Source: Rhodanobacter sp. (lineage in GTDB: Bacteria > Pseudomonadota > Gammaproteobacteria > Xanthomonadales > Rhodanobacteraceae). Taken from it: a stretch of DNA of 45,399 nucleotides. This document shows, in pieces, positions 16,070 through 25,327 of the stretch. The position numbers and the translations under genes are program-made. The first letter of the stretch is position 1, and each line of letters begins with the position of its first letter. Location: contig SCSE01000048.1 of assembly GCA_004298015.1 (NCBI GenBank), forward strand, positions 1-45,399, written 5' to 3'. The notes below the pieces were generated by a model. That model was given only the letters and a program-made list of their open reading frames with translations. It ran no database searches and had not been told where the DNA came from.

Positions 16070-18322
16070 ATGTCTGTCGTGTATTCGGCGCGTTCTGGCG
16101 TGCTTGCCTTTTCCATGCTGTGCGCCCTGGGTTTGCCGGTGGTGGCCGTGCAGGCGCAGCCGGCCACTGTGGCGCCCGCCGGCAAACCGTCCAAGACCAC
16201 GCAGTTGCAAACGGTGAAGGTCACCGCCTCGAAGCGGGTCGAGAATCTGCAGAGGGTTCCGATGTCGATCACCGTGCTGACGCCGGAAAAGCTGGAGTCA
16301 TTCGGCCAGGCTGGCGACAGCGTGCTGCAGCTGGCTTCGCGTGCCCCCAGCGTTTACGCGGAAACGTCGTATGGGCGTATCTTCCCCCGCTTCTACATCC
16401 GCGGCCTGGGCAACAGTGACTTCGACCTCAATGCCTCCCAGCCGGTGTCGATGGTGTATGACGACATCGTGCAGGAAAACCCCATCCTGAAAGGCTTTCC
16501 GCTGTTCGATCTGGCACAGGTCGAAGTATTGCGCGGCCCTCAGGGCACATTGTTCGGGCGCAATTCGCCGGCTGGGGTGATCAAGTTCGAGTCGGTCCGC
16601 CCCAGTCAGGAAACCAGTGGCTACGCCCGGGTTTCCTATGGCTCGCTCGGCACCGCCAACGCCGAGGCGGCGCTCGGCGGCGCGCTGAGCCCGCATTGGT
16701 CCGGTCGCCTCTCGGTGCTGTCGCAGCATCGCGACAACTGGATCGACAATACCTTCACCGGCCAGGCGAATGCGCTTGGCGGTTACAACGATCGTGCGCT
16801 GCGACTGCAGGCGCTGTACGAAGACGACGGCTTCAGTGCCCTGATCAATGTTCACAGCCGGCTGCTGGATGGCACGGCCGAGGTCAATCACGCCAATGCG
16901 ATTGCGTTGGGCAGCGACAATTTCGTGCCGGGCTTCCGGCGCGACCGGGTGGCCCAGGACGGCCTCAACAAACAGCACCTGTTCAGCTGGGGCAGCAACC
17001 TGCACCTGAACTGGGATCTCGGCAACCTGGCGTTTACCTCGATCACCGGTCTGGAGCGCGCCACCACCTACAGCCGTGGCGACGTCGATGGTGGCTATGG
17101 CGCGGTATTCCATTTGCCGATGGGGCCCGGTTTCATCCCGTTCCCGGTCGAAACCGCCGACGCGCTGCCGCACGACAGACAGATCACCCAGGAATTTCGC
17201 CTGGCCAGCCGACATACCGATCGGCTCAAATGGCAGCTTGGCACCTACTACTTCGACGAAGATATCGCGATCAGCAATTTCGACTACGCGACGTTCAACA
17301 ACCATGCACTGGATGGCTATGCCCGGCAAGCCCAGCGGACCAAGGCCTGGGCGGTGTTCGGCTCGTCCAGTTACCAGCTCGCCGACGACTTCGAAATGCG
17401 TGCCGGCGCCCGCTGGTCGCACGATGCGCGCGACTTCAAGGTCAAGCGTCTGCTATCGCCGATTGGCGGTGGTCCGTTGCAGCTCTCGGCACAACCACAC
17501 GACTCGCGCTGGAGCGGTGATCTCACCGGCACCTGGACCCTCAGCCCGACCGTCAATCTCTACGCCCGCATTGCCAACGGGTTCCGTGCACCCAGCGTGC
17601 AGGGTCGAGTGTTGTTCTCCAACAGCATTTCGCAGGCGAAGACCGAAACGATCATGTCCTATGAGATGGGCGTCAAGGCCACCGGCATGGACAACCACGT
17701 GCGCTTCAATGCGGACGTCTATACGTTCACCATGCACAACCAGCAGCTCACCGCCGTTGGCGGCAACGTCAACGTGACCCGCTTGATCAACGCACGCCGA
17801 ACCGATGGTTATGGTGCCGAGTTCGACCTCGATGCCTACCTGACGCCGAACCTGGTGCTTACTGCTGGCGGCAGCTACAACCATACCCGGCTGAATGACC
17901 CCACCCTGGCCGTGGCGGTCTGTGGTTCCCGTTGCACCGTACTCGATCCGATCAATGCGCAAGGCAACGCACTGGTCAACGGCAACAGTCTGCCGAATGC
18001 CCCGCAGTGGATCGGTACGCTTACCGCCCGCTACGGCATTCCCTACGGCGACAGCGGCGAATTTTTCGTCTATACCGACTGGAACTACCGCAGTGAGGTC
18101 AATTTTTTCCTCTACGACTCGGCCGAATTCCGTGGCAAGCCGCTGCTGGAAGGCGGTATTCGCCTAGGTTACAACTGGGATTACGGCAAGCGCGAAATTG
18201 CCTTTTACGGACGTAACATCACCGACAAGCTCGCGCTTACCGGCGCGATCGACTTCAACAACCGCACTGGCTTCGTAAACGACCCGCGGGTCGTCGGCGT
18301 GGAGTTTCGCGCCGAGTTGTAG
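16070..18322 (+). CDS. TonB-dependent outer-membrane receptor
   Basis: A 750-aa TonB-dependent receptor that imports a siderophore or another large ligand. ATG 16070 follows CCGGGGA; a signal peptide (SVVYSARSGVLAFSMLCALG) ends near VQAQ. A TonB-box-like segment (QTVKVTASKR) precedes the plug domain with VPMSITVLTPEKLE, FYIRGLGNSDFD and LRGPQGTLFGRNSPAG near residue 170. The beta barrel runs to the end, with the terminal strand DPRVVGVEFRAEL closing on a hydrophobic residue. The ligand cannot be told from sequence and no siderophore genes lie nearby. I see no clear Fur box in the 170-bp gap shared with lhr. Confidence 0.9.
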   Translation: MSVVYSARSGVLAFSMLCALGLPVVAVQAQPATVAPAGKPSKTTQLQTVKVTASKRVENLQRVPMSITVLTPEKLESFGQAGDSVLQLASRAPSVYAETSYGRIFPRFYIRGLGNSDFDLNASQPVSMVYDDIVQENPILKGFPLFDLAQVEVLRGPQGTLFGRNSPAGVIKFESVRPSQETSGYARVSYGSLGTANAEAALGGALSPHWSGRLSVLSQHRDNWIDNTFTGQANALGGYNDRALRLQALYEDDGFSALINVHSRLLDGTAEVNHANAIALGSDNFVPGFRRDRVAQDGLNKQHLFSWGSNLHLNWDLGNLAFTSITGLERATTYSRGDVDGGYGAVFHLPMGPGFIPFPVETADALPHDRQITQEFRLASRHTDRLKWQLGTYYFDEDIAISNFDYATFNNHALDGYARQAQRTKAWAVFGSSSYQLADDFEMRAGARWSHDARDFKVKRLLSPIGGGPLQLSAQPHDSRWSGDLTGTWTLSPTVNLYARIANGFRAPSVQGRVLFSNSISQAKTETIMSYEMGVKATGMDNHVRFNADVYTFTMHNQQLTAVGGNVNVTRLINARRTDGYGAEFDLDAYLTPNLVLTAGGSYNHTRLNDPTLAVAVCGSRCTVLDPINAQGNALVNGNSLPNAPQWIGTLTARYGIPYGDSGEFFVYTDWNYRSEVNFFLYDSAEFRGKPLLEGGIRLGYNWDYGKREIAFYGRNITDKLALTGAIDFNNRTGFVNDPRVVGVEFRAEL

Positions 18323-18405
18323 CTCACCACGCGCTCCGGCGCGCCATTAGTCCGGCGCAATGGGGCAGAATGCTTTTTCAAGCATGATCGTCGAGAGAGT
18401 GTCAC

Positions 18406-19260
18406 GTGGAGCAAGCCGGGCCGATCGACAGCAACGCCACGACGCTGACCATGTCCGATGGCCAGCCGTTGCACCTGCGCGACTGGCCGAAAGCACAGGC
18501 GCGGGGCGCGATGTTGATCGTGCACGGGCTTGGCGAACACAGTGGGCGCTACCAGCGGCTGGCCCAGTGGTTCCATGCGTGCGGTTACAGCGTGCGCAGC
18601 TACGACCAGCGCGGGCACGGGCTGAGCCCGGGGCCGCGTGGCGCGCTGGCGCACCCCGATGATCTGCTGCAGGATCTGGCGACCGTCTACAGGGATTACG
18701 CGGCCAGCCAGGCGAGCGAGCCGCTGTTGCTGGGTCACAGCATGGGTGGTCTGGTAGCGGCGCGCGCCGTGCTGGATCGACGGATCACCCCGTCGGCGCT
18801 GCTGTTGTCATCGCCGGCATTGCGCAGTCGTGAACCGGCCTGGTTGCGACGGCTGGTGGGGCGACTGGCGACGGTCACGCCAAACCTGCCGCTGCGCAGC
18901 GGCCTGAAGGCGGACAAGCTCTCGCACGATCCGAACCTGGCCGCGGCCTATCTGGGCGACCCACAATGCATGGGCTGGATCACCCCGCAACTGGCCGACT
19001 TCATCTTTCGCGCCGGCGACAGCACGATCGCGGATGCGGCTCGCCTGGCGGTGCCCACCCTGCTGCTGGTGGCCGGCAGCGACGAGCTGGTCGACCCCTC
19101 CGGAAGTCATGACTTTTCGACCGCGGCGGCATCGACGGGGCAGCTGACCACACGCATCTTTTGTTCGCTGTACCATGAACTGTTCAACGAGACGGAGCCG
19201 GGGCGCGGTCAGGTGCTGATGCAGCTGAGCGACTGGCTGGGCAGGCATCCCGGCGTCTGA
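18406..19260 (+). CDS. alpha/beta hydrolase, monoacylglycerol-lipase-like
   Basis: A 284-aa serine hydrolase of the Hydrolase_4/monoacylglycerol lipase group. The oxyanion block IVHGLGEHSGRY lies near residue 45, YDQRGHGLSPGPRG near 67, nucleophile GHSMGG near 112, Asp in VAGSDELVDPSGS near 228, and His in YHELFNE near 260. The start is GTG 18406, with a GAGAGAG stretch at about 18393-18399; no ATG fits the N-terminus. It should hydrolyse monoacylglycerols or lysophospholipid-like esters in the cytoplasm. It is a single gene. Confidence 0.85.
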   Translation: MEQAGPIDSNATTLTMSDGQPLHLRDWPKAQARGAMLIVHGLGEHSGRYQRLAQWFHACGYSVRSYDQRGHGLSPGPRGALAHPDDLLQDLATVYRDYAASQASEPLLLGHSMGGLVAARAVLDRRITPSALLLSSPALRSREPAWLRRLVGRLATVTPNLPLRSGLKADKLSHDPNLAAAYLGDPQCMGWITPQLADFIFRAGDSTIADAARLAVPTLLLVAGSDELVDPSGSHDFSTAAASTGQLTTRIFCSLYHELFNETEPGRGQVLMQLSDWLGRHPGV

Positions 19261-19317
19261 GCAGGGTTCGCGTCGTCGCCCTGCAAGGCCTCCGGGTCGC
19301 CGTGGCCGGGTAGCCCC

Positions 19318-21141
19318 TCATGAATCGGTATCGTCGTGGCTCTCGATCGGCGGCAGCACGGTGAGTATCTCTTCGACCGTGGTCAGTCCGGCGGCGACCT
19401 GGTCGGCGGCGGAGAGGCGCAGCGGGCGCATCCCCTCGGACAGCGCTGCCTGGCCGAAATGGCCCAGATCAAGCTGCGCCGAGATCAGCCCACGCAGGCG
19501 CGGCGAGAGTTTCATCATTTCGTAGATGCCGGTGCGGCCCATGAAGCCGGTATTGCGGCATTCCAGGCAGCCGCGGGGCTTGAACACCTGTGGCGGCAGC
19601 GGTGCCGACCAGCCATGGGTGAGTACGGTCCACGCGTCTGCATCTTGCGTGGTCGGCTGCTTACAATGCGCACACAGCGTGCGTACCAGCCGCTGCGCCA
19701 CCACCCCGGTCAGGGTGGACTGGATCAGATAGTGCGGCACGCCGAGATCGAGCAGGCGGGTGACCGCGCTGGGTGCGTCGTTGGTGTGCAGGGTAGACAG
19801 CACCAGATGTCCGGTCAGCGACGCCTGCACCGCCATCTGCGCGGTTTCCAGGTCGCGGATCTCGCCAACCATGATGATGTCCGGGTCCTGCCGCAGCAAG
19901 GTGCGGACACCGGCGGCGAAATCGAGGTCGATCGCGGCATGTACCTGCATCTGGTTGAATTCGGGCGAGACCATCTCGATCGGGTCTTCCACCGTGCACA
20001 CGTTGAGTTCGGGCGTGGCCAGGTGCCTCAGCGTGGAGTACAGCGTGGTGGTCTTGCCCGAGCCGGTCGGGCCGGTGACCAGCACGATGCCGTGCGGGCG
20101 CTCAACCATGCTGCGCCATTGCGCGGTCTCGGCAGGTGAAAAGCCGAGCTGGGCGAAGTCCTTGACCACCAGGTCCGGATCGAAGATGCGCATCACCACC
20201 TTTTCGCCGAACGCAGTGGGCATGTTGGAGATGCGCAGCTCCACCTCGCGCCCGGATGCCGAGCGGGTCTTGATGCGGCCGTCCTGCGGCCGACGTTTCT
20301 CGGCCACGTCCATGCGCGCGAGGATCTTGATGCGCGCGGTCACCGCCGTCATCACCGGCATCGGCAGCTCGAACACCTTGTGCATCACCCCGTCGATGCG
20401 AAAACGCATGTGTCCGGTGTCGCGGCGCGGCTCCAGGTGAATGTCCGAAGCGCGTTGCTCGAACGCATACTGCAGCAGCCAGTCGACGATATGCACCACA
20501 TGGCGGTCATCGGCACCGACCTCGCCGCCCTTGCCCAGTTCGACCAGTTGCTCGAAATTGAGAATCGAGGCGGCACTGTCACTGCCGCTGGCCTTGGCAT
20601 CCTGCGCCAGCTGGATCGAACGCTGGACGCCATAGAATTCCTGCAGATAGCGGTTGATGTCGAGCGGGCTGGCGACTACCCGGTTGACGTCCCGGCGCAA
20701 CATCTGGGCCAGGTCCTTCGCCCAGTCATCGTCGAACGGCTCGCAGGTGGCGAACGTCATCTCGCCCGCGCTGGCGGCGACCGGCAGGATCCGATGACGC
20801 TTGGCATAGGCGAGGCTCACCACCTGGGTCACCGCGGCGGCGTTGATCTTCATCGGGTCGATCTTGAGATACGGCAACCCGGCATGGCTGGCCAACCATT
20901 CGGTCAGCAGCTCCAGGCCAAGCGGTTGTCCCGGCTCCTGCTGATTGGCCAGTTTGGCATTGGCGATCAGGACCAGTGGATGCAGCTCGACCGTGCTGCG
21001 GCCGGCGCGTGCACCCATGCGGACGTGTTTGGCATCATCGGCCAGCAAATAATTGTCAACCACCAGGGCGGCCAGCAGATCGTCCAGTTGCAGCCTGCCA
21101 CGGCGGCCGAGCAACGAGGCTATTTGCGGTGATGCGGCCAT
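19318..21141 (-). CDS. GspE/PilB family type II secretion or type IV pilus ATPase
   Basis: A 607-aa secretion ATPase. The N-terminal MshEN/T2SSE-N-type region spans about residues 1-200. The ATPase domain has [15 protein letters not shown], Walker [14 protein letters not shown] near residue 357, the Asp box, Walker [15 protein letters not shown] near 415 and the His box [16 protein letters not shown]. Two CxxC pairs (CAHC, then CLEC after a long insert) form the zinc-binding tetracysteine motif near residues 500-540. No other secretion or pilus gene is adjacent, so whether it serves type II secretion or type IV pili cannot be decided here. It is divergent from glyQ. Confidence 0.85.
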   Translation of the reverse strand: MAASPQIASLLGRRGRLQLDDLLAALVVDNYLLADDAKHVRMGARAGRSTVELHPLVLIANAKLANQQEPGQPLGLELLTEWLASHAGLPYLKIDPMKINAAAVTQVVSLAYAKRHRILPVAASAGEMTFATCEPFDDDWAKDLAQMLRRDVNRVVASPLDINRYLQEFYGVQRSIQLAQDAKASGSDSAASILNFEQLVELGKGGEVGADDRHVVHIVDWLLQYAFEQRASDIHLEPRRDTGHMRFRIDGVMHKVFELPMPVMTAVTARIKILARMDVAEKRRPQDGRIKTRSASGREVELRISNMPTAFGEKVVMRIFDPDLVVKDFAQLGFSPAETAQWRSMVERPHGIVLVTGPTGSGKTTTLYSTLRHLATPELNVCTVEDPIEMVSPEFNQMQVHAAIDLDFAAGVRTLLRQDPDIIMVGEIRDLETAQMAVQASLTGHLVLSTLHTNDAPSAVTRLLDLGVPHYLIQSTLTGVVAQRLVRTLCAHCKQPTTQDADAWTVLTHGWSAPLPPQVFKPRGCLECRNTGFMGRTGIYEMMKLSPRLRGLISAQLDLGHFGQAALSEGMRPLRLSAADQVAAGLTTVEEILTVLPPIESHDDTDS

Positions 21142-21216
21142 GCCAACGCAGCTCCAGTGAGGCCTTTGCCCAGCAATGGCTATACTAACGCGCTTTATCC
21201 ACGGTCACGGAAAGCC

Positions 21217-22128
21217 ATGTCCGCAGCTACCTTCCAGGACGTCATCCAGACGCTCAACCGTTACTGGGCCGAGCAGGGTTGCGTGCTGTTGCAACCGCTC
21301 GACATCGAAGTCGGCGCCGGCACCTTCCATCCTGCCACGTTTCTGCGTTCGCTCGGCCCGGAGCCGTGGGCTGCGGCCTATGTGCAGCCGTCGCGGCGGC
21401 CCACCGACGGTCGCTACGGCGAAAATCCCAACCGCCTGCAGCATTACTACCAGTATCAGGTCGTACTGAAACCGAATCCGGAAAATATCCTGGATCTGTA
21501 TATCGGTTCGCTGAAGGAACTCGGACTCGATCCGCTGGTGCACGATTTGCGCTTCGTCGAGGACAACTGGGAGTCGCCGACGCTCGGCGCCTGGGGTCTG
21601 GGCTGGGAGGTCTGGCTGAACGGCATGGAGGTGACCCAGTTCACCTATTTCCAGCAGGCCGGGGGCCTCGAGTGCCGCCCGGTTACCGGTGAGATCACCT
21701 ATGGCCTTGAGCGGCTGGCGATGTATCTGCAAAACGTGGACAACGTCTACGATCTGATCTGGACCGAGAGTCCGCATGGCACCGTCACCTACGGCGACGT
21801 GTTCCACCAGAACGAGGTCGAGCAGAGCACTTACAACTTCGAGCACGCCAACGTCGACGCGTTGTTGCGCTGGTTCGATGTCTGCGAGGAGGAGGCGAAC
21901 AAGCTGATCGCCGCCAACCTTCCGCTGCCGGCCTACGAGCAGGTGATGAAGGCCAGTCATACCTTCAACCTGCTCGATGCGCGACGTGCGATCAGCGTCA
22001 CCGAACGCCAACGCTACATCCTGCGGGTGTGCGCCCTGTCGCGTGGCGTGGCCGTAATCTATGTGGCGCAACGCGAAAAACTCGGGTTCCCGGGACTCAA
22101 GCAGGCAAAGGAGCCGGCGCATGACTGA
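21217..22128 (+). CDS. glyQ: glycyl-tRNA synthetase alpha subunit
   Basis: The 303-aa catalytic alpha subunit of the bacterial heterotetrameric glycyl-tRNA synthetase, which activates glycine and charges tRNA-Gly. Family sequence is unmistakable: [59 protein letters not shown] and [19 protein letters not shown] 21217 gives the standard length, with GGAAAG just upstream; an in-frame GTG at 21157 would add 20 unrelated residues. A TATACT at 21181-21186 could be its -10, but no matching -35 is visible. It overlaps glyS by 8 bases. Confidence 0.97.
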   Translation: MSAATFQDVIQTLNRYWAEQGCVLLQPLDIEVGAGTFHPATFLRSLGPEPWAAAYVQPSRRPTDGRYGENPNRLQHYYQYQVVLKPNPENILDLYIGSLKELGLDPLVHDLRFVEDNWESPTLGAWGLGWEVWLNGMEVTQFTYFQQAGGLECRPVTGEITYGLERLAMYLQNVDNVYDLIWTESPHGTVTYGDVFHQNEVEQSTYNFEHANVDALLRWFDVCEEEANKLIAANLPLPAYEQVMKASHTFNLLDARRAISVTERQRYILRVCALSRGVAVIYVAQREKLGFPGLKQAKEPAHD

Positions 22129-24268
22129 GCACAAAGCCCTGTTGATCGAACTGGGTACCGAGGAGTTGCCGCCGAAGGCGCTGGACGATCTGGCGGCAGC
22201 CTTCCTGCGCGGCATCTGTGACGGCCTGGCCAAGCGCGGGGTTGCAGCCGAGCTCGATCTGGCCCGCGCCTACGCGTCGCCGCGGCGACTTGCCGTGCAT
22301 GTGCCTGGCGTACCGAAGGCGCAGCCCGAGCAGGCCATTGAGCGTCGTGGTCCGGCGCTGGGCGCGGCCTTCGATGCCGAAGGTCTGCCTTCCAAGGCCT
22401 TGCTCGGTTTTGCCCAGTCCTGCGGGGTCGCTGTCGAGCAACTGCAGAAGCTGGAAACCGACAAGGGTGCCTGGCTGGTCTGGCGCACCGTCAAGCCGGG
22501 TCAGGCAGTGGCCGAGTTGTTGCCGGCCATCGTCGACGAGGCGTTGAAAGGCCTGCCGATTCCGCGTCCGATGCGCTGGGCCGATCATGACTACAGTTTC
22601 GTGCGACCGGTGCACTGGCTGGTGATGCTGCACGGTGCAGCGATCGTCGATGGCAGCGTGCTCGGACTTCACAGCGGGCGCATTTCACGCGGCCACCGAT
22701 TCATGCATGCCAAGCCGGTGCATGTGGCCGATGCCGACGGTTGGCTCGACGCGATGCGTGCGTCCCGGGTGCTGGCCGATCCGCAGGAACGGCGCCAGCG
22801 CATTCGCGAGCAAGTCGAACAGCTCACCGCACAGACCGGCGGCGTACCCCGCCTCGATGCCGCGCTGCTCGACGAACTGGCCAACCTTACCGAATGGCCG
22901 ACCGCGATTGCCTGCACCTTCGAGCGCGAATTCCTCAGTGTGCCGCCCGAGGCGCTGGTCACCACCATGGTGGCTAACCAGAAATTCGTGCCGGTGTTCG
23001 ACGTCGACGGACGACTTACCGAGCATTTCATCGGCATCGCCAATATCGAGAGTAGCGACCCGGCCGAGATCCGCAAGGGCTATGAGCGGGTGATCCGGCC
23101 GCGTTTCGCCGATGCCAAGTTCTTCTGGGACGAGGATCTGAAGACGCCGCTGGCCAGCTATCAGGAACAACTCAAGCGGGTGACCTACCAGCAGGCGCTC
23201 GGCAGCCTGTGGGACAAGAGCGTGCGGGTGGCCGAGCTGGCTCGCATCATCGCCAACCGGGTCGGTGTCGATGCCGGCCAGGCGACTCGTGCCGCGGCGC
23301 TGGGAAAATGCGATCTGCTGACCCGCATGGTCGGTGAGTTTCCCGAACTGCAAGGTGTGATGGGGCGCTATTACGCGACCCATCATGGCGAGTCGGATGA
23401 GGTAGCCGACGCGCTCGACGGACAGTACCAGCCACGCTTCGGCGGTGATGCGATCGCTCGCAGCGCGCTTGGCCGGGTGCTGGCCGTGGCCGAGCGGTTC
23501 GACACGCTGGTCGGCATTTTTGCCGTCGGCATGAAGCCGGGCGGCAACAAGGATCCGTTCGCCTTGCGCCGCGCCGCGCTGGGCCTGGCGCGGACCCTGA
23601 TCGAGGGGGGTATGGAGCTCGACCTGCGCGGAAGCTTTGTCGAGGCGTTGGAGTTGGTGCCGGACAGCGCGCTGCAGGCAGGTCTGCGGCCAGGCAAGGA
23701 CGGCAACTCGCCGCTGCTGCATGCCGGACAACGGCGCGCGATCCTGTGCGAAGAACTGGTCGCTTTCGTGTTCGACCGGTTGCGTGGCTACTATGCCGAA
23801 CAGGGCTTTTCTGGCGCGCAATTCGAGGCCGTGCTGGCGGTAGAGCCGGGCACCTTGCCCGATTTCGACCGACGCCTGCGCGCGGTTGCCGAGTTCACCC
23901 GTCGCCCCGAAGCGGCAGCGCTGGCGGCGGCCAACAAGCGCGTCGCCAATATCCTGCGCAAGCAGGCCGAAGAGGCCGGGGCGCCGGTAATCGGCCGAAC
24001 CGTCGATCCTGCGTATTTCGAAGCGGATGCCGAGCGCGAGCTGGCTGCTGCGCTGGCATCGGCGCAGCAGGACACCGCCGAGGCGCTGGCCGCCGCGGAT
24101 TACACCGCCGTGCTGGGGCGGCTGGCGCAATTGCAGTCGCCGGTCGACATGTTTTTCGACAGTGTGCTGGTGAATGCCGACGAACCGGCGGTGCGCGCGA
24201 ATCGGCTGGCTCTGCTCGGCCAATTGAAAGCGCAGTTCAGCGCCGTCGCCGATATCGCCTTGCTCTGA
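22121..24268 (+). CDS. glyS: glycyl-tRNA synthetase beta subunit
   Basis: The 715-aa beta subunit of glycyl-tRNA synthetase, which binds tRNA-Gly. The N-terminus reads [20 protein letters not shown]; later blocks are [57 protein letters not shown] and [15 protein letters not shown] near residue 480 (HD-like and anticodon-binding parts follow). AAAGGAG at 22107-22113 precedes ATG 22121, inside the end of glyQ, so the two subunits are co-translated. A strong terminator follows at 24362. Confidence 0.97.
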   Translation: MTEHKALLIELGTEELPPKALDDLAAAFLRGICDGLAKRGVAAELDLARAYASPRRLAVHVPGVPKAQPEQAIERRGPALGAAFDAEGLPSKALLGFAQSCGVAVEQLQKLETDKGAWLVWRTVKPGQAVAELLPAIVDEALKGLPIPRPMRWADHDYSFVRPVHWLVMLHGAAIVDGSVLGLHSGRISRGHRFMHAKPVHVADADGWLDAMRASRVLADPQERRQRIREQVEQLTAQTGGVPRLDAALLDELANLTEWPTAIACTFEREFLSVPPEALVTTMVANQKFVPVFDVDGRLTEHFIGIANIESSDPAEIRKGYERVIRPRFADAKFFWDEDLKTPLASYQEQLKRVTYQQALGSLWDKSVRVAELARIIANRVGVDAGQATRAAALGKCDLLTRMVGEFPELQGVMGRYYATHHGESDEVADALDGQYQPRFGGDAIARSALGRVLAVAERFDTLVGIFAVGMKPGGNKDPFALRRAALGLARTLIEGGMELDLRGSFVEALELVPDSALQAGLRPGKDGNSPLLHAGQRRAILCEELVAFVFDRLRGYYAEQGFSGAQFEAVLAVEPGTLPDFDRRLRAVAEFTRRPEAAALAAANKRVANILRKQAEEAGAPVIGRTVDPAYFEADAERELAAALASAQQDTAEALAAADYTAVLGRLAQLQSPVDMFFDSVLVNADEPAVRANRLALLGQLKAQFSAVADIALL

Positions 24269-24361
24269 GAGGCTGTGAAAAATTCGCCCGGCGATGCGTT
24301 CGCGCGGTCGTGGTTGAAATGATTCACCGCCCCCGACCGCGGTCAGTCGTCCCAGAAACGG

Positions 24362-24390
24362 AAACGGCAGCGCAAGGCTGCCGTTTCTTT
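24362..24390 (+). terminator. rho-independent terminator after glyQS
   Basis: A perfect 10-bp stem (AAACGGCAGC, 5-base loop, GCTGCCGTTT, 24362-24386) is followed by CTTT. It lies between glyS and the convergent XRE gene; its A-rich left arm could let it work in both directions. Confidence 0.75.
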
Positions 24391-24419
24391 CGCGTTTCGG
24401 GGCATTCCCCGCGTGGTTC

Positions 24420-24995
24420 TCAGGCGGTCGTGCGCGCCTGGCGGATGCGTTCGGTCAGGCGTTGGTTGAACATGACCATGGCACGGGTATCCATGCTGTT
24501 GCCGCCCGGCCCGAGGATGCCGTAGAGATCGGTCAACATGTCGGTGGTCTCGGCCAGGGTCAGTTGACTATCGGCCAGTTCCAGCTCCGACTGCAGGATC
24601 TTCATGGCCGTGTTCAGGCGTTGCGTATCCACGCTGGTTTCGTGGTTGGACAGTGCGACGGATGCGGTCGCGCCGAGCCTGGGCCGCTGCCGCTGCATGG
24701 AAACCACTTCACTGCTGTACTGATCGTCATGGGTGTTGGTGGCGGTGTCGCCTTGAATCGTGCCTTCACCCGCTACCAGCCAGACCAGCGAAATGCCCAG
24801 GGTGCGCGCCAGCGTGACACAGCGCGCGCGGGAAGGATCGGTGTTGCCGTCACGCCAGCTGCGTACCACACCTTCGGAGAAGCCACACATTCGTGCGATT
24901 TCAGTCGCACTGCCGACCCGCTTGATCAGCAATTTTATGCGTTCTGAAAAGGTGTTGGCGGCTGCCGTCTGGGGGGTGATCTGCTGCACGTTCAT
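24420..24995 (-). CDS. XRE-type helix-turn-helix regulator
   Basis: A 191-aa transcription regulator. The N-terminal third (FSERIKLLIKRVGSATEIAR, then MCGFSEGVVRSWRDGNTDPS and LARTLGISLVWLVAGEG) is a phage-repressor-like helix-turn-helix domain, residues about 15-85. The C-terminal part (IQGDTATNTHDDQYSSEVVS onward) is a polar linker and a helical domain with KILQSELELADSQLTLAETT. It lacks the S24 peptidase block of LexA/CI-type repressors. I take ATG 24995; an upstream in-frame extension is Arg/Cys-rich and unlike a protein. A promoter with an inverted repeat lies at 25064-25081. Target genes are unknown. Confidence 0.75.
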   Translation of the reverse strand: MNVQQITPQTAAANTFSERIKLLIKRVGSATEIARMCGFSEGVVRSWRDGNTDPSRARCVTLARTLGISLVWLVAGEGTIQGDTATNTHDDQYSSEVVSMQRQRPRLGATASVALSNHETSVDTQRLNTAMKILQSELELADSQLTLAETTDMLTDLYGILGPGGNSMDTRAMVMFNQRLTERIRQARTTA

Positions 24996-25063
24996 GATAC
25001 TGGCCTGGTGGAGCTGGAGGGGATTGCCAAATCTTCGAGGGGCTATGCGGGATAACCTCTTGT

Positions 25064-25081
25064 CGCAGTATTCTGCGTCAA
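25064..25081 (-). promoter_or_regulatory. candidate promoter element and operator of the XRE gene
   Basis: Arms CGCAG and CTGCG with a 4-base spacer (25064-25077) directly adjoin a -35-like TTGACG (minus strand, 25081-25076), about 80 bp upstream of the XRE start. No clean -10 follows at 17 bases. The geometry suits negative autoregulation. The remaining bases of the 330-bp gap up to 25327 show nothing else. Confidence 0.35.
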
Positions 25082-25327
25082 ACCGACTATTTCGTAAATA
25101 CTTGCCATAACGCTGTCGGTCGGAGCAGTTAAATCCGGAAATCGGGGATTGATATCCATCAACGACTGTCGGGAGTAGCCGTTTACACCACGACTGATGA
25201 CCACTATCGCACGCGAAAAGTTTCACCTACCTTGCAAAAATTCGCCGGAACGCCTCATGCTGCACGCTCGGCGTGATGTCGGCCAACCCTCTGAGGGCCA
25301 GGGCAGGCATCCCAGACAGGGCACGGC

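Noticed and set aside
21165-21186. Full sigma70 promoter for glyQ
   Set aside because: TATACT is good, but the nearest TTTGCC is only 10 bases upstream and no -35 lies at 16-18 bases.
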